DNA from: Lachnospiraceae bacterium
Lineage (GTDB): Bacteria > Bacillota_A > Clostridia > Lachnospirales > Lachnospiraceae
Length of the DNA stretch: 64,000 nt
Assembly (NCBI GenBank): GCA_028694115.1
Contig: JAQUUB010000014.1
Location: 21,043 to 85,042, forward strand
Reading direction: 5' to 3'
Shown: one piece after another, positions 54,017-63,065 of the stretch
How the letters are laid out: each line of letters opens with the position of its first letter
Position numbering within the stretch: position 1 is the stretch's first letter
Made by a program: the position numbers and the translations under genes
The notes under the pieces: model-generated
What the model was told of the DNA's origin: nothing
Databases searched by the model: none
What the model saw: only the letters and a program-made list of their open reading frames with translations

Positions 54017-54520
54017 TTAATCATCTAACCAAACCACTTCATCGGTACCTCTTGTAAGTCCTGCAATTCCTGTTCTGGCAAGTTCTAAAATTTTGTATCC
54101 ATCGAGTAATCCAATAAATGCATCAATCTTTGCCTGATTCCCTGTTAATTCAATGATTAGAGATTCCGGAGCAACATCAATAATTTTTGCTCTGAAAATA
54201 TCGGCTACTGAAATCACACGTACTCTTTGTTCTGCAGTTGTCTGTACCTTAATCATTAATAATTCTCTATAAACAGAATTTTCTGGTTTTAACTCTTTAA
54301 TATCACGGACATCAACAAGTTTACGAACTTGTTTCTCAATCTGTTCTAAAATCAAATCATCCCCTGATGCCACAATCGTAATACGTGTAAATCTGGGATC
54401 TGCTGTAGTTCCAGCGGTAATACTTTCTATATTGTAGCCTCTTCTCGAAAACAATCCCGAAATACGGCTTAAAACACCTGATGTATTATCTACAAGTAAT
54501 TGAAATACCTTCTTATGCAT
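54017..54520 (-). CDS. ilvN: Acetolactate synthase small (regulatory) subunit
   Basis: From the ATG at 54520 (GGAGG five bases upstream) the protein has 167 residues. It has an N-terminal ACT domain (FQLLVDNTSGVLSRISGLFS, RRGYNIESITAG) and the C-terminal ALS_ss domain (RELLMIKVQTTAEQRVRVIS, KILELARTGIAGLTRG). It binds valine and confers feedback inhibition on the catalytic subunit. A second small subunit is encoded at 54818-55306. It has its own promoter and precedes ilvC. Confidence 0.95.
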   Translation of the reverse strand: MHKKVFQLLVDNTSGVLSRISGLFSRRGYNIESITAGTTADPRFTRITIVASGDDLILEQIEKQVRKLVDVRDIKELKPENSVYRELLMIKVQTTAEQRVRVISVADIFRAKIIDVAPESLIIELTGNQAKIDAFIGLLDGYKILELARTGIAGLTRGTDEVVWLDD

Positions 54521-54570
54521 GGGCACCTCCATATGTATTTATAAAAAAACCCTTTTTTGCAACTTTTTTT

Positions 54571-54599
54571 ATCATAACGCGGATGACTATTTTTGTCAA
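54571..54599 (-). promoter_or_regulatory. Strong sigma-A promoter for ilvN-ilvC
   Basis: Minus strand TTGACA (54599-54594), a 17-base spacer and TATGAT (54576-54571). The leader to the ilvN ATG is only about 45 bases, too short for a T-box or leucine attenuator. Confidence 0.85.
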
Positions 54600-54780
54600 T
54601 GAATTGTATGCTGAATCACGCACAAATGTCCTCTCCATACCTACATGTTATATTTATCATTCCTGCAGGTTATGAAAGAATACTTTATTATAAAATCTTT
54701 TTGATTTTCTTAATACACTAATCATTCAGAACACAAAATTTCCTTCTTCTTTTCCAAAACCCTTTTCACACTTTCAGACA

Positions 54781-54797
54781 TGCCGCTATATGCGGCA
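54781..54797. other. Small hairpin between ilvH and the ilvN promoter
   Basis: TGCCGC and GCGGCA pair around a 5-base loop, 21 bases after the ilvH stop. There is no T-run on either strand, so a termination role is uncertain. The rest of 54600-54780 is AT-rich and shows nothing else that I can support. Confidence 0.4.
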
Positions 54798-54817
54798 CAA
54801 ATAATCCTTCACACTTT

Positions 54818-55306
54818 TCACGATTCGGTCTCTTGGCACTTTGGCAGTGCAAGCGTACCAGTTCTTGCAATTTCTACAATACTGATGGATGCTAATAATT
54901 TAATTAACATGGCTGTTCGATCTGGAGTCGCACAGATTTGAATCATCATTAATGACTGAGACATATCTACGATTTCTGCCTTCATTGCTTCACAGATTTC
55001 CATAATTTCTTTGCGGTTATTCTTATTATATTTAACCTTAACAAGCATGAGCTCTCTGCTCACCGCAGCATGTTCATCAAATGTCTTTACCTTTATGACA
55101 TCCAGCTTTTTATTTAATTGCTTTTCAATCTGCTCAATCGTTCTCTGGTCACCGGAAGATACGATGGTCACACAGGAAACACCTGGGTCTTCTGTCTCAC
55201 CTACTGCAAGACTATCAATATTAAAGCATCTTCTGGAAAAAAGACCTGCCACCTTGCAAAGAACACCAGACCTGTTTTCTACCAATACCGAATAGATTCT
55301 CTTCAT
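54818..55306 (-). CDS. ilvH: Acetolactate synthase small subunit (second copy)
   Basis: The 162-residue protein has the ACT domain (YSVLVENRSGVLCKVAGLFS, RRCFNIDSLAVGETEDPGVS) and an ALS_ss C-terminal half (RELMLVKVKYNKNNRKEIME, VEIARTGTLALPKC). It differs clearly from the 54017 subunit. AGGAGGG precedes the ATG. It lies 12 bases after ilvB and is the more likely partner in the same transcript. Confidence 0.94.
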   Translation of the reverse strand: MKRIYSVLVENRSGVLCKVAGLFSRRCFNIDSLAVGETEDPGVSCVTIVSSGDQRTIEQIEKQLNKKLDVIKVKTFDEHAAVSRELMLVKVKYNKNNRKEIMEICEAMKAEIVDMSQSLMMIQICATPDRTAMLIKLLASISIVEIARTGTLALPKCQETES

Positions 55307-55318
55307 CTGTCTTCCCTC

Positions 55319-56938
55319 CTATTTCACAAGGTCCTTGGGGTCAATGAGACATTCCATTAATCCAGTTCCCTCTTTCTTTAAGAATTTTTCAATTTTTTCT
55401 TCGATTCCATCCATATTTCGTACGCGCTCAAAGGAAATATTATATGCCTCGGCAAGTTTTTCTAAGTCAGGGCTTCCGCTCAAGTCAACCACAGAATAAT
55501 GGTCCTGATATGCATAATGCTGATACTCCCTTACCATTCCAAGTACTGTATTTTTTAATACAATTACTTTAATTGGCATATGATACTGATTAATGGTTGC
55601 AAACTCCATCATCGACATTTGAAAGGATCCATCTCCACAGACAGCTACCACCTGCTGATCCTTACCTAACGCTTTTTTTGCTCCCATTGCAGCTGGAATA
55701 GAATATCCCATAGTTCCCATTCCACCTGTTGTTAAAAATCTGCCATTACGAACGATGTGATACCCACAGGACCACATCTGATTCTGTCCAACATCTGCTA
55801 CATAAATCGCATTATCATCAAGTTTCCTAGATAAGATTCTGATAAATTCTGCTGGATCCACATAATCCTTATTTGGATTTCTCTTTGGTTTCATTTCTTT
55901 TTTGTATTCCTTAAGTGTCGAAATCCATGCTTGGTGCTCACATTCACAATCTTGTTTAAAGAAGTCAGAAAAGATATGTTTTGCATCTCCAACTAAGGGA
56001 ATGGTTGGACCCACATTTTTACCAATTTCTGCTGGATCGACATCAATGTGTACTAAAACTTTATTTTCTGTAATCAGATCGGGCTGTGAAACCGCCCGGT
56101 CAGCAACTCTGGCACCCACCATAATCAAAAGGTCCGTCTCATTCATTGCACGATTGGCATAAGGCTTCCCATTATTTCCTACCATTCCAAAATACAAGGG
56201 GTGTTCTGTAGGCATCACTCCAATTCCCATCATAGTTGATACCACAGGAATCTGGAATTTTTCTGCAAATTCACGCAGTTCCTGTTGTGCATTGCTCAGT
56301 AGCACGCCGCCACCAGCACAAATGATTGGCCTTTTTGCTTTTTCTAATTCCTTAATGACTTTTTTAATCTGTACAATGTGGCCCTTTACGGTTGGTTTAT
56401 ACGTACGTAGATTCACTTCCTCTGGATATTTGAATTTACTAATCGGAGAATTCTGAATATCAATAGGAATATCAATTAATACAGGACCCTTCCTGCCTGA
56501 ATTTGCTATATAAAAAGCTTCTTTAAATACATGAGGGATATCCTCTACGTTCTTAACAAGATAGCTGTATTTTACAAAGGATTCAATTGCACCCGTAATA
56601 TCTGCTTCTTGAAAAACATCACTCCCGAGTAATTCTGAGTTTACCTGTCCCGTAATTGCTACCATTGGGATACTATCTGCAAATGCCGTAGCAATCCCTG
56701 TAATCAGATTAGTTGCTCCAGGACCAGAAGTAACTGCACATACGCCTACCTCACCTGTTACCCTCGCATATCCGCTTGCTGCATGTCCTGCATTCTGTTC
56801 CGTACGTACAAGGATACTTTCTATCTTTGAATTTAAAATACTGTTATAAAAAGGGCATATTGCAACCCCTGGATAACCAAATACTGCCTTTACGCCTTCT
56901 GCTTCCAGGCACTTAATTATTGCATCGCAACCTAACAT
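55319..56938 (-). CDS. ilvB: Acetolactate synthase large (catalytic) subunit
   Basis: The 539-residue TPP enzyme begins MLGCDAIIKCLEAEGVKAVF; AAGGT at seven bases supports this ATG over the one at 56959. It has the catalytic glutamate in ILVRTEQNAGHAASGYARVT, TSGPGATNLITGIATAF, the FAD-domain segment and VCGDGSFQMSMMEFATINQY for TPP/Mg binding. It condenses two pyruvates, or pyruvate and 2-ketobutyrate, in the first common step of branched-chain amino acid synthesis. Downstream ilvH is 12 bases away. Confidence 0.97.
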   Translation of the reverse strand: MLGCDAIIKCLEAEGVKAVFGYPGVAICPFYNSILNSKIESILVRTEQNAGHAASGYARVTGEVGVCAVTSGPGATNLITGIATAFADSIPMVAITGQVNSELLGSDVFQEADITGAIESFVKYSYLVKNVEDIPHVFKEAFYIANSGRKGPVLIDIPIDIQNSPISKFKYPEEVNLRTYKPTVKGHIVQIKKVIKELEKAKRPIICAGGGVLLSNAQQELREFAEKFQIPVVSTMMGIGVMPTEHPLYFGMVGNNGKPYANRAMNETDLLIMVGARVADRAVSQPDLITENKVLVHIDVDPAEIGKNVGPTIPLVGDAKHIFSDFFKQDCECEHQAWISTLKEYKKEMKPKRNPNKDYVDPAEFIRILSRKLDDNAIYVADVGQNQMWSCGYHIVRNGRFLTTGGMGTMGYSIPAAMGAKKALGKDQQVVAVCGDGSFQMSMMEFATINQYHMPIKVIVLKNTVLGMVREYQHYAYQDHYSVVDLSGSPDLEKLAEAYNISFERVRNMDGIEEKIEKFLKKEGTGLMECLIDPKDLVK

Positions 56939-56973
56939 ATGATGTACCTTCTTCCTCATTCACATTATAAATT

Positions 56974-57420
56974 TTATCTACGGCCAAATAATTTGGATAA
57001 CGGACTGATTACACTTTCTAAATCCTTAATTGCATTATTTAACCCTTCAAAATCAATCTTATTTATTTTTTCCATTGCATCTGTGATATCGCTTTGACTA
57101 CTCACTACCAACGAATTCACATTGTTTATGGTATCTGGAAAATCAATAGTGGTTAACTCCGTCGTTACCGTATTCAGATTTGTCATCACTGCTTCTGACT
57201 CCGTAAGTAGGGAATTGACTCGTGGAATATAGGATGTAATCACAAATCCCATCAGCATAATCACAAGCAGCATCGCTAACATCATAATCTGCATGATTCG
57301 TAATAATTTTCTGGTATACTTTTGTTCCTTTTCATTTTCATTCCGAATATCCTTAAGAATACTTGCAATGTCATTTAGGTTGGCATCGCTGATACCACCG
57401 TCACGATTAAAAGTTTCCAT
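56974..57420 (-). CDS. Small coiled-coil membrane protein
   Basis: The 148-residue protein has an acidic N-terminus, one membrane helix near residues 48-68 (IMMLAMLLVIMLMGFVITSY) and a C-terminal heptad-rich region (LNTVTTELTTIDFPDTINNV, MEKINKIDFEGLNNAIKDLE). It resembles DUF948-type proteins in plan. Its ATG overlaps the metH end by 14 bases with the ribosome-binding site GGAGGAG inside metH, so it is coupled to metH. Function unknown. Confidence 0.7.
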   Translation of the reverse strand: METFNRDGGISDANLNDIASILKDIRNENEKEQKYTRKLLRIMQIMMLAMLLVIMLMGFVITSYIPRVNSLLTESEAVMTNLNTVTTELTTIDFPDTINNVNSLVVSSQSDITDAMEKINKIDFEGLNNAIKDLESVISPLSKLFGRR

Positions 57421-59917
57421 GATTCTCCTCCATTAATCTCTTTGCCAGTTTTACTGCATCTGCAGCATCCTTTGAAAATCCATCCGCTCCTATCTCATCT
57501 GCATATTCCTGAGTTATAACGGCTCCACCAATCATAACCTTCGCATTTACGCCCTGCACCTTTGCATAATCGATGACATGCTTCATTTCTTTCATCGTTG
57601 TCGTCATGAGTGCGGATAATGCAATAATATCGGCCTTATTTTCAATGGCGGAAGTAATGATTTTTTCCTTTGATACATCTTTCCCAAGATCAATGACTCG
57701 GAATCCATGATTTTTCAGCATGAGACCTACGAGATTTTTACCAATGTCATGGATATCGCCTTCTACCGTTGCAATGATAATCACAGGCATTTCTTTGTTC
57801 CCACCTGCCTGTAGCAGGAGAGGTTCTAAGTGCTCAATTGCCTGCTTCATCGTCTCTGCACTGGCAATGAGCTGTGGTAAAAAGTACTTTCCTTTATCAA
57901 AATATTCTCCAACCTGATTAATGGCAGGTAATAGAGATTGATTTAGAATGATGGATGCATCATGCCCAGCGGATAATGCTTCTTTTGTAAGTTCTATGAT
58001 TTTGCTTTTATTTCCCTTAAGGACTCCATGATAAACATGCTCTAATTCTATACTCTCGAATGATATTTTCGTTTCAGTTGCTAGAGTTCTTTCTATTGGT
58101 TTCACAGATACGGTACTTGGTGCAATTTCCACCCGATTCAATGCCTGCTCTTTAATACGTTCCATATGTTCAATATATCGAATATCTGCATTTTCTTTAT
58201 TTAGTAGTAGATCAGCTGCAAGTGCGCTGCTGACTAACAGCTCCTGATTTGGATTTGCAATTGCCATTGTTAATCCAGCCTGGATTGCCATCGTTAAAAA
58301 GGAAGTATTTACATAGCTTCTTTCTGGTAGCCCAAACGAAATATTGGATAATCCACAGATGCTTGCAAGGGAAAGCTCCTCCTTACAATAGCGAATGGTT
58401 TCCATCGCCTCAATCGCTGCTTTCTGATTGGCTCCGACCGTTGTCACAAGTCCATCAACAACGATATCACGTTGATCCATTCCTAATTCTAATGCTCTTT
58501 CCAGAATTTTATGAATAATTTCTTTCTTTTCATCCAGATCTTTGGGTAGACCATTATCAGAAAGAGGCAGTAGAACAAACATCGCCCCATATTTCTTTGC
58601 AAGTGGCAGCATCTGTTCAAATTTTACTTTTTCATAAGATATGGAGTTAATTAGAGCACGCCCCGGATAATTTCTTAATGCCATTTCCATAACATCTACA
58701 TGACTCGTATCAATGGAAATAGGCAGATTCACGATCTGTGTTACCTCTTCTATGGCCTGCTTCATCATTGCCATTTCATCAATTCCACTCATACCCATAT
58801 TTACATCAAGCAGACTCGCTCCACACTCTGCCTGTTGCTCTGCAAACTCCCGAACCATTTCAAAAGAACCGTTTCGAAGATCTTCCTGTAACTTTTTCTT
58901 TCCCGTTGGATTGATTCTCTCACCAACAATCATAAAGTTACTATTTAAATCAAATTTACAAAGTTCTCTTTCAGAGGTCAGTAATCGGAAATCTTTTTTT
59001 GTTTGTTTCCTTATCACTTGATCCTTTGTTTTCTGAACTAATAATTCTATATATTGTGGTGAAGTACCGCAGCAACCGCCGATAATAGCAGCTCCTGCAT
59101 CGACGACTGCCTGCATTTTTTCGGCAAATTCCGCCTCTTTCATATCGTAAATTGTCGCCCCATCGTCAGATAATGAAGGAAGTCCTGCATTTGGCTTACA
59201 GATAATTGGTATTTCACTCAATTCATACATTTTATGAATAATTTCCAACATTTTGTCAGGCCCTGTTGAACAGTTGGCTCCGAAGGCATCCACCCCAAGA
59301 TGTTGTAGTGTTACAAGTGCTGTCTCAGCACTCGTTCCATACAGGCTTCGTCCATCTGCTTCAAAGGTCATCGTCACCATAACAGGTAAGTCACAGACTT
59401 CCTTTGCTGCTATAACAGCCGCACGACACTCCTGTAAACTGAGCATTGTTTCAACAACAAGAAGATCAACCCCTGCTTCACAAAGGTATGTAATCTGCTC
59501 TTTATAAATCGTAATAAGGTCTTCAAACTCCATGGTACCCATAGGTCTTAATTGAACACCGGTCATAGTCAAATCACCAGCAACCAATAACTTTCTATCT
59601 GGATGTTTTTCTTTTACCCGTCTGACAGCCTCTTGCGATAGTGCTACTAATTCATGATTAATTTCTCTTATCTGATCTTCCATCCCATAGTTTTTAAGCT
59701 TCACTCGGTTTGAAGTAAATGTTGGTGAATAAATAATGTTCGTTCCTGCTTCTAAGTATTCCATTTGAATACCAATCATAACTTCTTTATGTTCTAAAAT
59801 CCATTTTTCTGGACAAACACCAGCTGGCATCCCTCTTTTAATAAGCATAGATCCCGTTGCACCGTCCAGATAAATTGGATATTGATGGATTAGGTTTTTA
59901 AATTCGTTTTTCTTCAT
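57407..59917 (-). CDS. metH: Cobalamin-dependent methionine synthase (without reactivation domain)
   Basis: The 836-residue protein has a homocysteine-binding domain (YLDGATGSMLIKRG, the zinc cysteines in GANCSTGPDKM and GGCCGTSPQYI), and a pterin-binding domain (ERINPTGKKKLQEDL, LDVNMGMSGIDEMAM). It ends with a B12 module: the cap helix, then EGDIHDIGKNLVGLMLKNHG with the cobalt-ligand histidine near residue 733. The C-terminal S-adenosylmethionine activation domain of 1200-residue MetH is absent, as in many Firmicutes, where it is a separate protein. It methylates homocysteine from methyl-THF and complements metY. A weak promoter lies upstream. Confidence 0.96.
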   Translation of the reverse strand: MKKNEFKNLIHQYPIYLDGATGSMLIKRGMPAGVCPEKWILEHKEVMIGIQMEYLEAGTNIIYSPTFTSNRVKLKNYGMEDQIREINHELVALSQEAVRRVKEKHPDRKLLVAGDLTMTGVQLRPMGTMEFEDLITIYKEQITYLCEAGVDLLVVETMLSLQECRAAVIAAKEVCDLPVMVTMTFEADGRSLYGTSAETALVTLQHLGVDAFGANCSTGPDKMLEIIHKMYELSEIPIICKPNAGLPSLSDDGATIYDMKEAEFAEKMQAVVDAGAAIIGGCCGTSPQYIELLVQKTKDQVIRKQTKKDFRLLTSERELCKFDLNSNFMIVGERINPTGKKKLQEDLRNGSFEMVREFAEQQAECGASLLDVNMGMSGIDEMAMMKQAIEEVTQIVNLPISIDTSHVDVMEMALRNYPGRALINSISYEKVKFEQMLPLAKKYGAMFVLLPLSDNGLPKDLDEKKEIIHKILERALELGMDQRDIVVDGLVTTVGANQKAAIEAMETIRYCKEELSLASICGLSNISFGLPERSYVNTSFLTMAIQAGLTMAIANPNQELLVSSALAADLLLNKENADIRYIEHMERIKEQALNRVEIAPSTVSVKPIERTLATETKISFESIELEHVYHGVLKGNKSKIIELTKEALSAGHDASIILNQSLLPAINQVGEYFDKGKYFLPQLIASAETMKQAIEHLEPLLLQAGGNKEMPVIIIATVEGDIHDIGKNLVGLMLKNHGFRVIDLGKDVSKEKIITSAIENKADIIALSALMTTTMKEMKHVIDYAKVQGVNAKVMIGGAVITQEYADEIGADGFSKDAADAVKLAKRLMEENHGNF

Positions 59918-59961
59918 CGTAATTTGAACCCCTTTATAGGTATTTTTACATATATTTTAAT

Positions 59962-59990
59962 ATTATAACAACAAATAAATTCTTTGTACA
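59962..59990 (-). promoter_or_regulatory. Putative promoter for metH
   Basis: Minus strand TGTACA (59990-59985), a 17-base spacer and TATAAT (59967-59962), 45 bases before the metH ATG. The -10 is perfect, the -35 weak. No S-box, T-box or B12 riboswitch is visible in the short leader. Confidence 0.5.
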
Positions 59991-60050
59991 TAAAGAAATA
60001 GAACTCAAGGTACCTAATCTTACGATTAAATAATTCCTTGAGTCCTAAAT
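59990..60050 (-). terminator. Intrinsic terminator after the CNNM/CBS gene
   Basis: Minus strand: 10-bp stem GGACTCAAGG / CCTTGAGTTC (60045-60036 with 60010-60001) with an inner TAATC/GATTA pairing, followed by a T-rich TATTTCTTT tail. It separates the CNNM/CBS gene from metH. Confidence 0.65.
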
Positions 60051-60052
60051 TT

Positions 60053-61345
60053 TTAATTAAAATGGCTTTTCTTACATTTTACAGTTTTTACAATTTTATT
60101 CTCGACTTCCATTATTTTGAAAGTATATCCCTCGTATTCCGTTTCAAAATCATCTCCCTCTATTGGGATTCTGCCAAGGAGATTTGTAAGGAAACCATTT
60201 AACGTTTCCACCTCTTCATCTTCAAACGAAATATCTAAAAGTTCTTCTACCTCTTCTAATTTTGTGAGGCCATCCATCACGTACGTATTGTCCGATTGTC
60301 TATTAATATGTTCTTCCTCCTCATCATATTCGTCTAATATATTTCCTACAATTTCTTCTAAAATATCTTCCATAGCAACTAGACCCGCTGTCTGTCCATA
60401 TTCGTCCACAACGATTACCATATGAATCTTCTTTTGCTGCATACTTTGAAATAAGATATTAATATTTCTTGTTTCTGGAATAAATACAGCCTCTTTTACA
60501 AGATCCTCTATTTCAATTAATTTTTTGGAACGATTTTTTTGATAAACATGTGCACTCACAACATCTTTAAAATGCAGGATTCCAATAATTGAATCAATAT
60601 TTTCTTCATAAATTGGGTAACGAGAATTCGTTCCCTCTAACATTATTTTTAGTGCATCCTCCAACGTTGATTCACTATCAATCCCTATGATATTTTCCCG
60701 GTGCGTCATAATATCCTGGGCTTCCTTTTCACCATATTCAAAGATATTGGTAATCATTTCTGCCTCACTGGCTTCTAATACCCCTTGTTCATGACCTTCA
60801 TTGACCATGGAAAGAATTTCTTCCTCTGTAACATCATCCATAGAATCCTTATCATCAACACCTAGTATTCTCACTAAAATGTGGGAAGTAATTCCTACTA
60901 AAAAGGTAAGGGGAATTAATAAGCTGGTTAAGAAATACATGGGATTAACAAGCAGGTACGCCCATTGCTCTGGATACTTTGCTGCAATCTTCTTTGGAGC
61001 CAGTACACCAATTGCTAAAAATATGTATAAAAGCAATACCATTGACAAAATAAAGGAAACTGTTGTAAGAAATGGTCTTTCATCTAAAATCCATCCCCTG
61101 ATTACCGTTGCAAATACGTCTACATAGAAGGCACCAATGATAAAATTAATCAAAGTAACTACTAATTGCAGCGTATTTACAAAAGTAACCGGTTTCTCCA
61201 TCATTTGATTCAATCGTTTTGCCTTTTTATTTCCATCTTCACAAGATTTTTCAACCATTCCTTTATTCAGGGTTTGAATTGCTGTGCCAAATCCATAAAG
61301 GAGCAAATTTACAAATATTAAAATTAAAAAAACGGTGTATTTCAT
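60053..61345 (-). CDS. Hemolysin-family CNNM/CBS/CorC protein (magnesium or ion efflux type)
   Basis: From the ATG at 61345 (AAAGG seven bases upstream) the protein has 430 residues. A CNNM membrane domain of four helices spans 1-165. A CBS pair has MTHRENIIGIDSESTLEDAL, NSRYPIYEENIDSIIGILHF and VVDEYGQTAGLVAMEDILEE. The C-terminal CorC_HlyC domain contains DGLTKLEEVEELLDISFEDE. Relatives such as CorC/MpfA/YrkA act in magnesium or cobalt export. It has a strong promoter inside the end of mazF. Confidence 0.93.
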   Translation of the reverse strand: MKYTVFLILIFVNLLLYGFGTAIQTLNKGMVEKSCEDGNKKAKRLNQMMEKPVTFVNTLQLVVTLINFIIGAFYVDVFATVIRGWILDERPFLTTVSFILSMVLLLYIFLAIGVLAPKKIAAKYPEQWAYLLVNPMYFLTSLLIPLTFLVGITSHILVRILGVDDKDSMDDVTEEEILSMVNEGHEQGVLEASEAEMITNIFEYGEKEAQDIMTHRENIIGIDSESTLEDALKIMLEGTNSRYPIYEENIDSIIGILHFKDVVSAHVYQKNRSKKLIEIEDLVKEAVFIPETRNINILFQSMQQKKIHMVIVVDEYGQTAGLVAMEDILEEIVGNILDEYDEEEEHINRQSDNTYVMDGLTKLEEVEELLDISFEDEEVETLNGFLTNLLGRIPIEGDDFETEYEGYTFKIMEVENKIVKTVKCKKSHFN

Positions 61346-61416
61346 CACAAAGCCTTTCTAACAGTACAACTTTAAAAGATTTATTTCAATGGTATGTTTT
61401 CTATCTACTTCATAAA

Positions 61417-61445
61417 AATATATCATCTCACAGAAATGACGTCAA
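61417..61445 (-). promoter_or_regulatory. Sigma-A promoter for the CNNM/CBS gene
   Basis: Minus strand TTGACG (61445-61440), 17-base spacer, TATATT (61422-61417), about 70 bases before the start. The -35 overlaps the mazF stop codon at 61442. Confidence 0.7.
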
Positions 61446-61786
61446 GATAGGCTTAAGCTTATGTAGAGTGCCTTGTTGACCTTATCCATCATCGCCTGAT
61501 CCAAATGGCAGACCTTTTCTCTTAGTCTTTGCTTATCTATCGTTCTCAATTGCTCTAATAATATTACAGAATCCTTATCAATCTCATGCTCTTTTGAAGA
61601 AAGTTCCAAATGGGTAGGTAACTTTGCTTTATTCATCTTGGATGTAATTGCAGCGCAAATGACTGTTGGACTATGCTTATTTCCTACATCATTTTGTATA
61701 ATTAAGACTGGTCGAATCCCTCCTTGTTCAGAGCCGACCACTGGCCGTAAGTCTGCATAAAAAATATCACCTCTTCGAATTATCAT
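61442..61786 (-). CDS. mazF: MazF/EndoA (PemK family) mRNA endoribonuclease toxin
   Basis: From the ATG at 61786 (GAGGTG upstream) the protein has 114 residues. It begins [20 protein letters not shown], with [20 protein letters not shown] and [19 protein letters not shown], then [13 protein letters not shown], all typical of Bacillus EndoA. It cleaves single-stranded RNA at short sequences. As in Bacillus it lies downstream of alr, but the 73-base gap leaves no space for the usual EndoAI/MazE antitoxin, and none is encoded downstream. Confidence 0.94.
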   Translation of the reverse strand: MIIRRGDIFYADLRPVVGSEQGGIRPVLIIQNDVGNKHSPTVICAAITSKMNKAKLPTHLELSSKEHEIDKDSVILLEQLRTIDKQRLREKVCHLDQAMMDKVNKALYISLSLS

Positions 61787-61859
61787 ATCTTTCACCTCAA
61801 ATAAATTTGATATTAGTATTGACATCTTTATGAGGTGTATTCCAAAGAGAGCAAAAATT

Positions 61860-63032
61860 TTATCGATAATCATCAAAATAGTCTTTTGTTTTTACTTCTT
61901 TCCCGTTTTTTAGATATACTCTTGGAATTCTTTTTCCAAGATCGCAGGCAAGTTCATAATTAAATCTACCTGATATGATTCCTATTTCTTCCATCGATAA
62001 GATTTCATTCTCATCTTTTCCAATCAAAGTAACTTCCATAAATTCCTCGGCTTCTTGAATATCCGTTACATCTACCATAAACTGATCCATGCATACTCTT
62101 CCAAGAATTGGTGCCTTCTTGCCCTTGATTAAAACATAGCCTTTTCCAGACAGCGATCTTGGATAACCATCCCCATATCCTACTGGAATGGTAGCAATTC
62201 TTCTTTTGTTGGTGGCCTGATATGTTCCACCATAACTAACTTGCGTACCTGGTTCGATTTCTTTTATATATACAATATGACTCTTTAATTCAAGTACCGG
62301 AGTCAATGAAATAATATCCTGCTTTACCTCATCGGATGGCCAGAGACCATATAACGTAATTCCGGCTCTTACCATATCCATATTGGCATCTGGGATTTCA
62401 ACAATCCCTGCGCTATTGGAACAGTGGTGAATCGGAATCCTGATTCCTGCGTTTTCTAATTTTTGAATAAAAGAAGTGAATTTCTGTATCTGAATATCGG
62501 TTGGTCCCTTATCCATCATATCCGCTTTTGCAAAATGCGTGAAAATCCCTTCTATCTCAACACCTGGAAGATTCTTCATTATTTGAACCAGCGGAATACT
62601 TGATTCCTCTGGCATCATTCCAATTCTGCTCATTCCTGTATCGACTTTCAGATGGAAATGAACCGTCTTATGTTGTTTCGCTGCTTCCATCGATAATTCT
62701 CTTGCCATATCTTCTTTAAACACGGCTGGTCGTATATCATATGTTACGATATCTTTATAAGCATCGGGAAATGTAAATCCGAGAATAATGATTGGCTTTT
62801 TGATTCCACTCTTTCTTAAAATAACAGCCTCTTCAATCGTAGCAACTGCAAATCCATATAGATAGGGACACTCTTCAATTTCGTGTGCAATTGGTACTGC
62901 TCCATGGCCATATCCGTCTGTTTTGATCACCGCTGTAATCATGGTATCCTTTTTAATATTTGATTTCATTTGTTCCAAATTACTTTTTATTGCATCCAGA
63001 TTTACGGATGCATAGACTCTCATGTATTTCAT
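61860..63032 (-). CDS. alr: Alanine racemase
   Basis: The 390-residue fold III PLP enzyme has the cofactor lysine in [20 protein letters not shown] near residue 37, DTGMSRIGM near 130, HCSNSAGI, and [14 protein letters not shown] with [13 protein letters not shown] at the C-terminal barrel. It interconverts L- and D-alanine for peptidoglycan. GGAG at seven bases precedes the ATG. It follows nnr by 33 bases. Confidence 0.97.
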   Translation of the reverse strand: MKYMRVYASVNLDAIKSNLEQMKSNIKKDTMITAVIKTDGYGHGAVPIAHEIEECPYLYGFAVATIEEAVILRKSGIKKPIIILGFTFPDAYKDIVTYDIRPAVFKEDMARELSMEAAKQHKTVHFHLKVDTGMSRIGMMPEESSIPLVQIMKNLPGVEIEGIFTHFAKADMMDKGPTDIQIQKFTSFIQKLENAGIRIPIHHCSNSAGIVEIPDANMDMVRAGITLYGLWPSDEVKQDIISLTPVLELKSHIVYIKEIEPGTQVSYGGTYQATNKRRIATIPVGYGDGYPRSLSGKGYVLIKGKKAPILGRVCMDQFMVDVTDIQEAEEFMEVTLIGKDENEILSMEEIGIISGRFNYELACDLGKRIPRVYLKNGKEVKTKDYFDDYR

Positions 63033-63065
63033 AGCTTACTCCATTCCTACGTATATTTTTCAGTA

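Noticed and set aside
54521..54600. T-box or leader attenuator before ilvN
   Set aside because: The promoter leaves a leader of about 45 bases, too short for either; no T-box consensus is seen.
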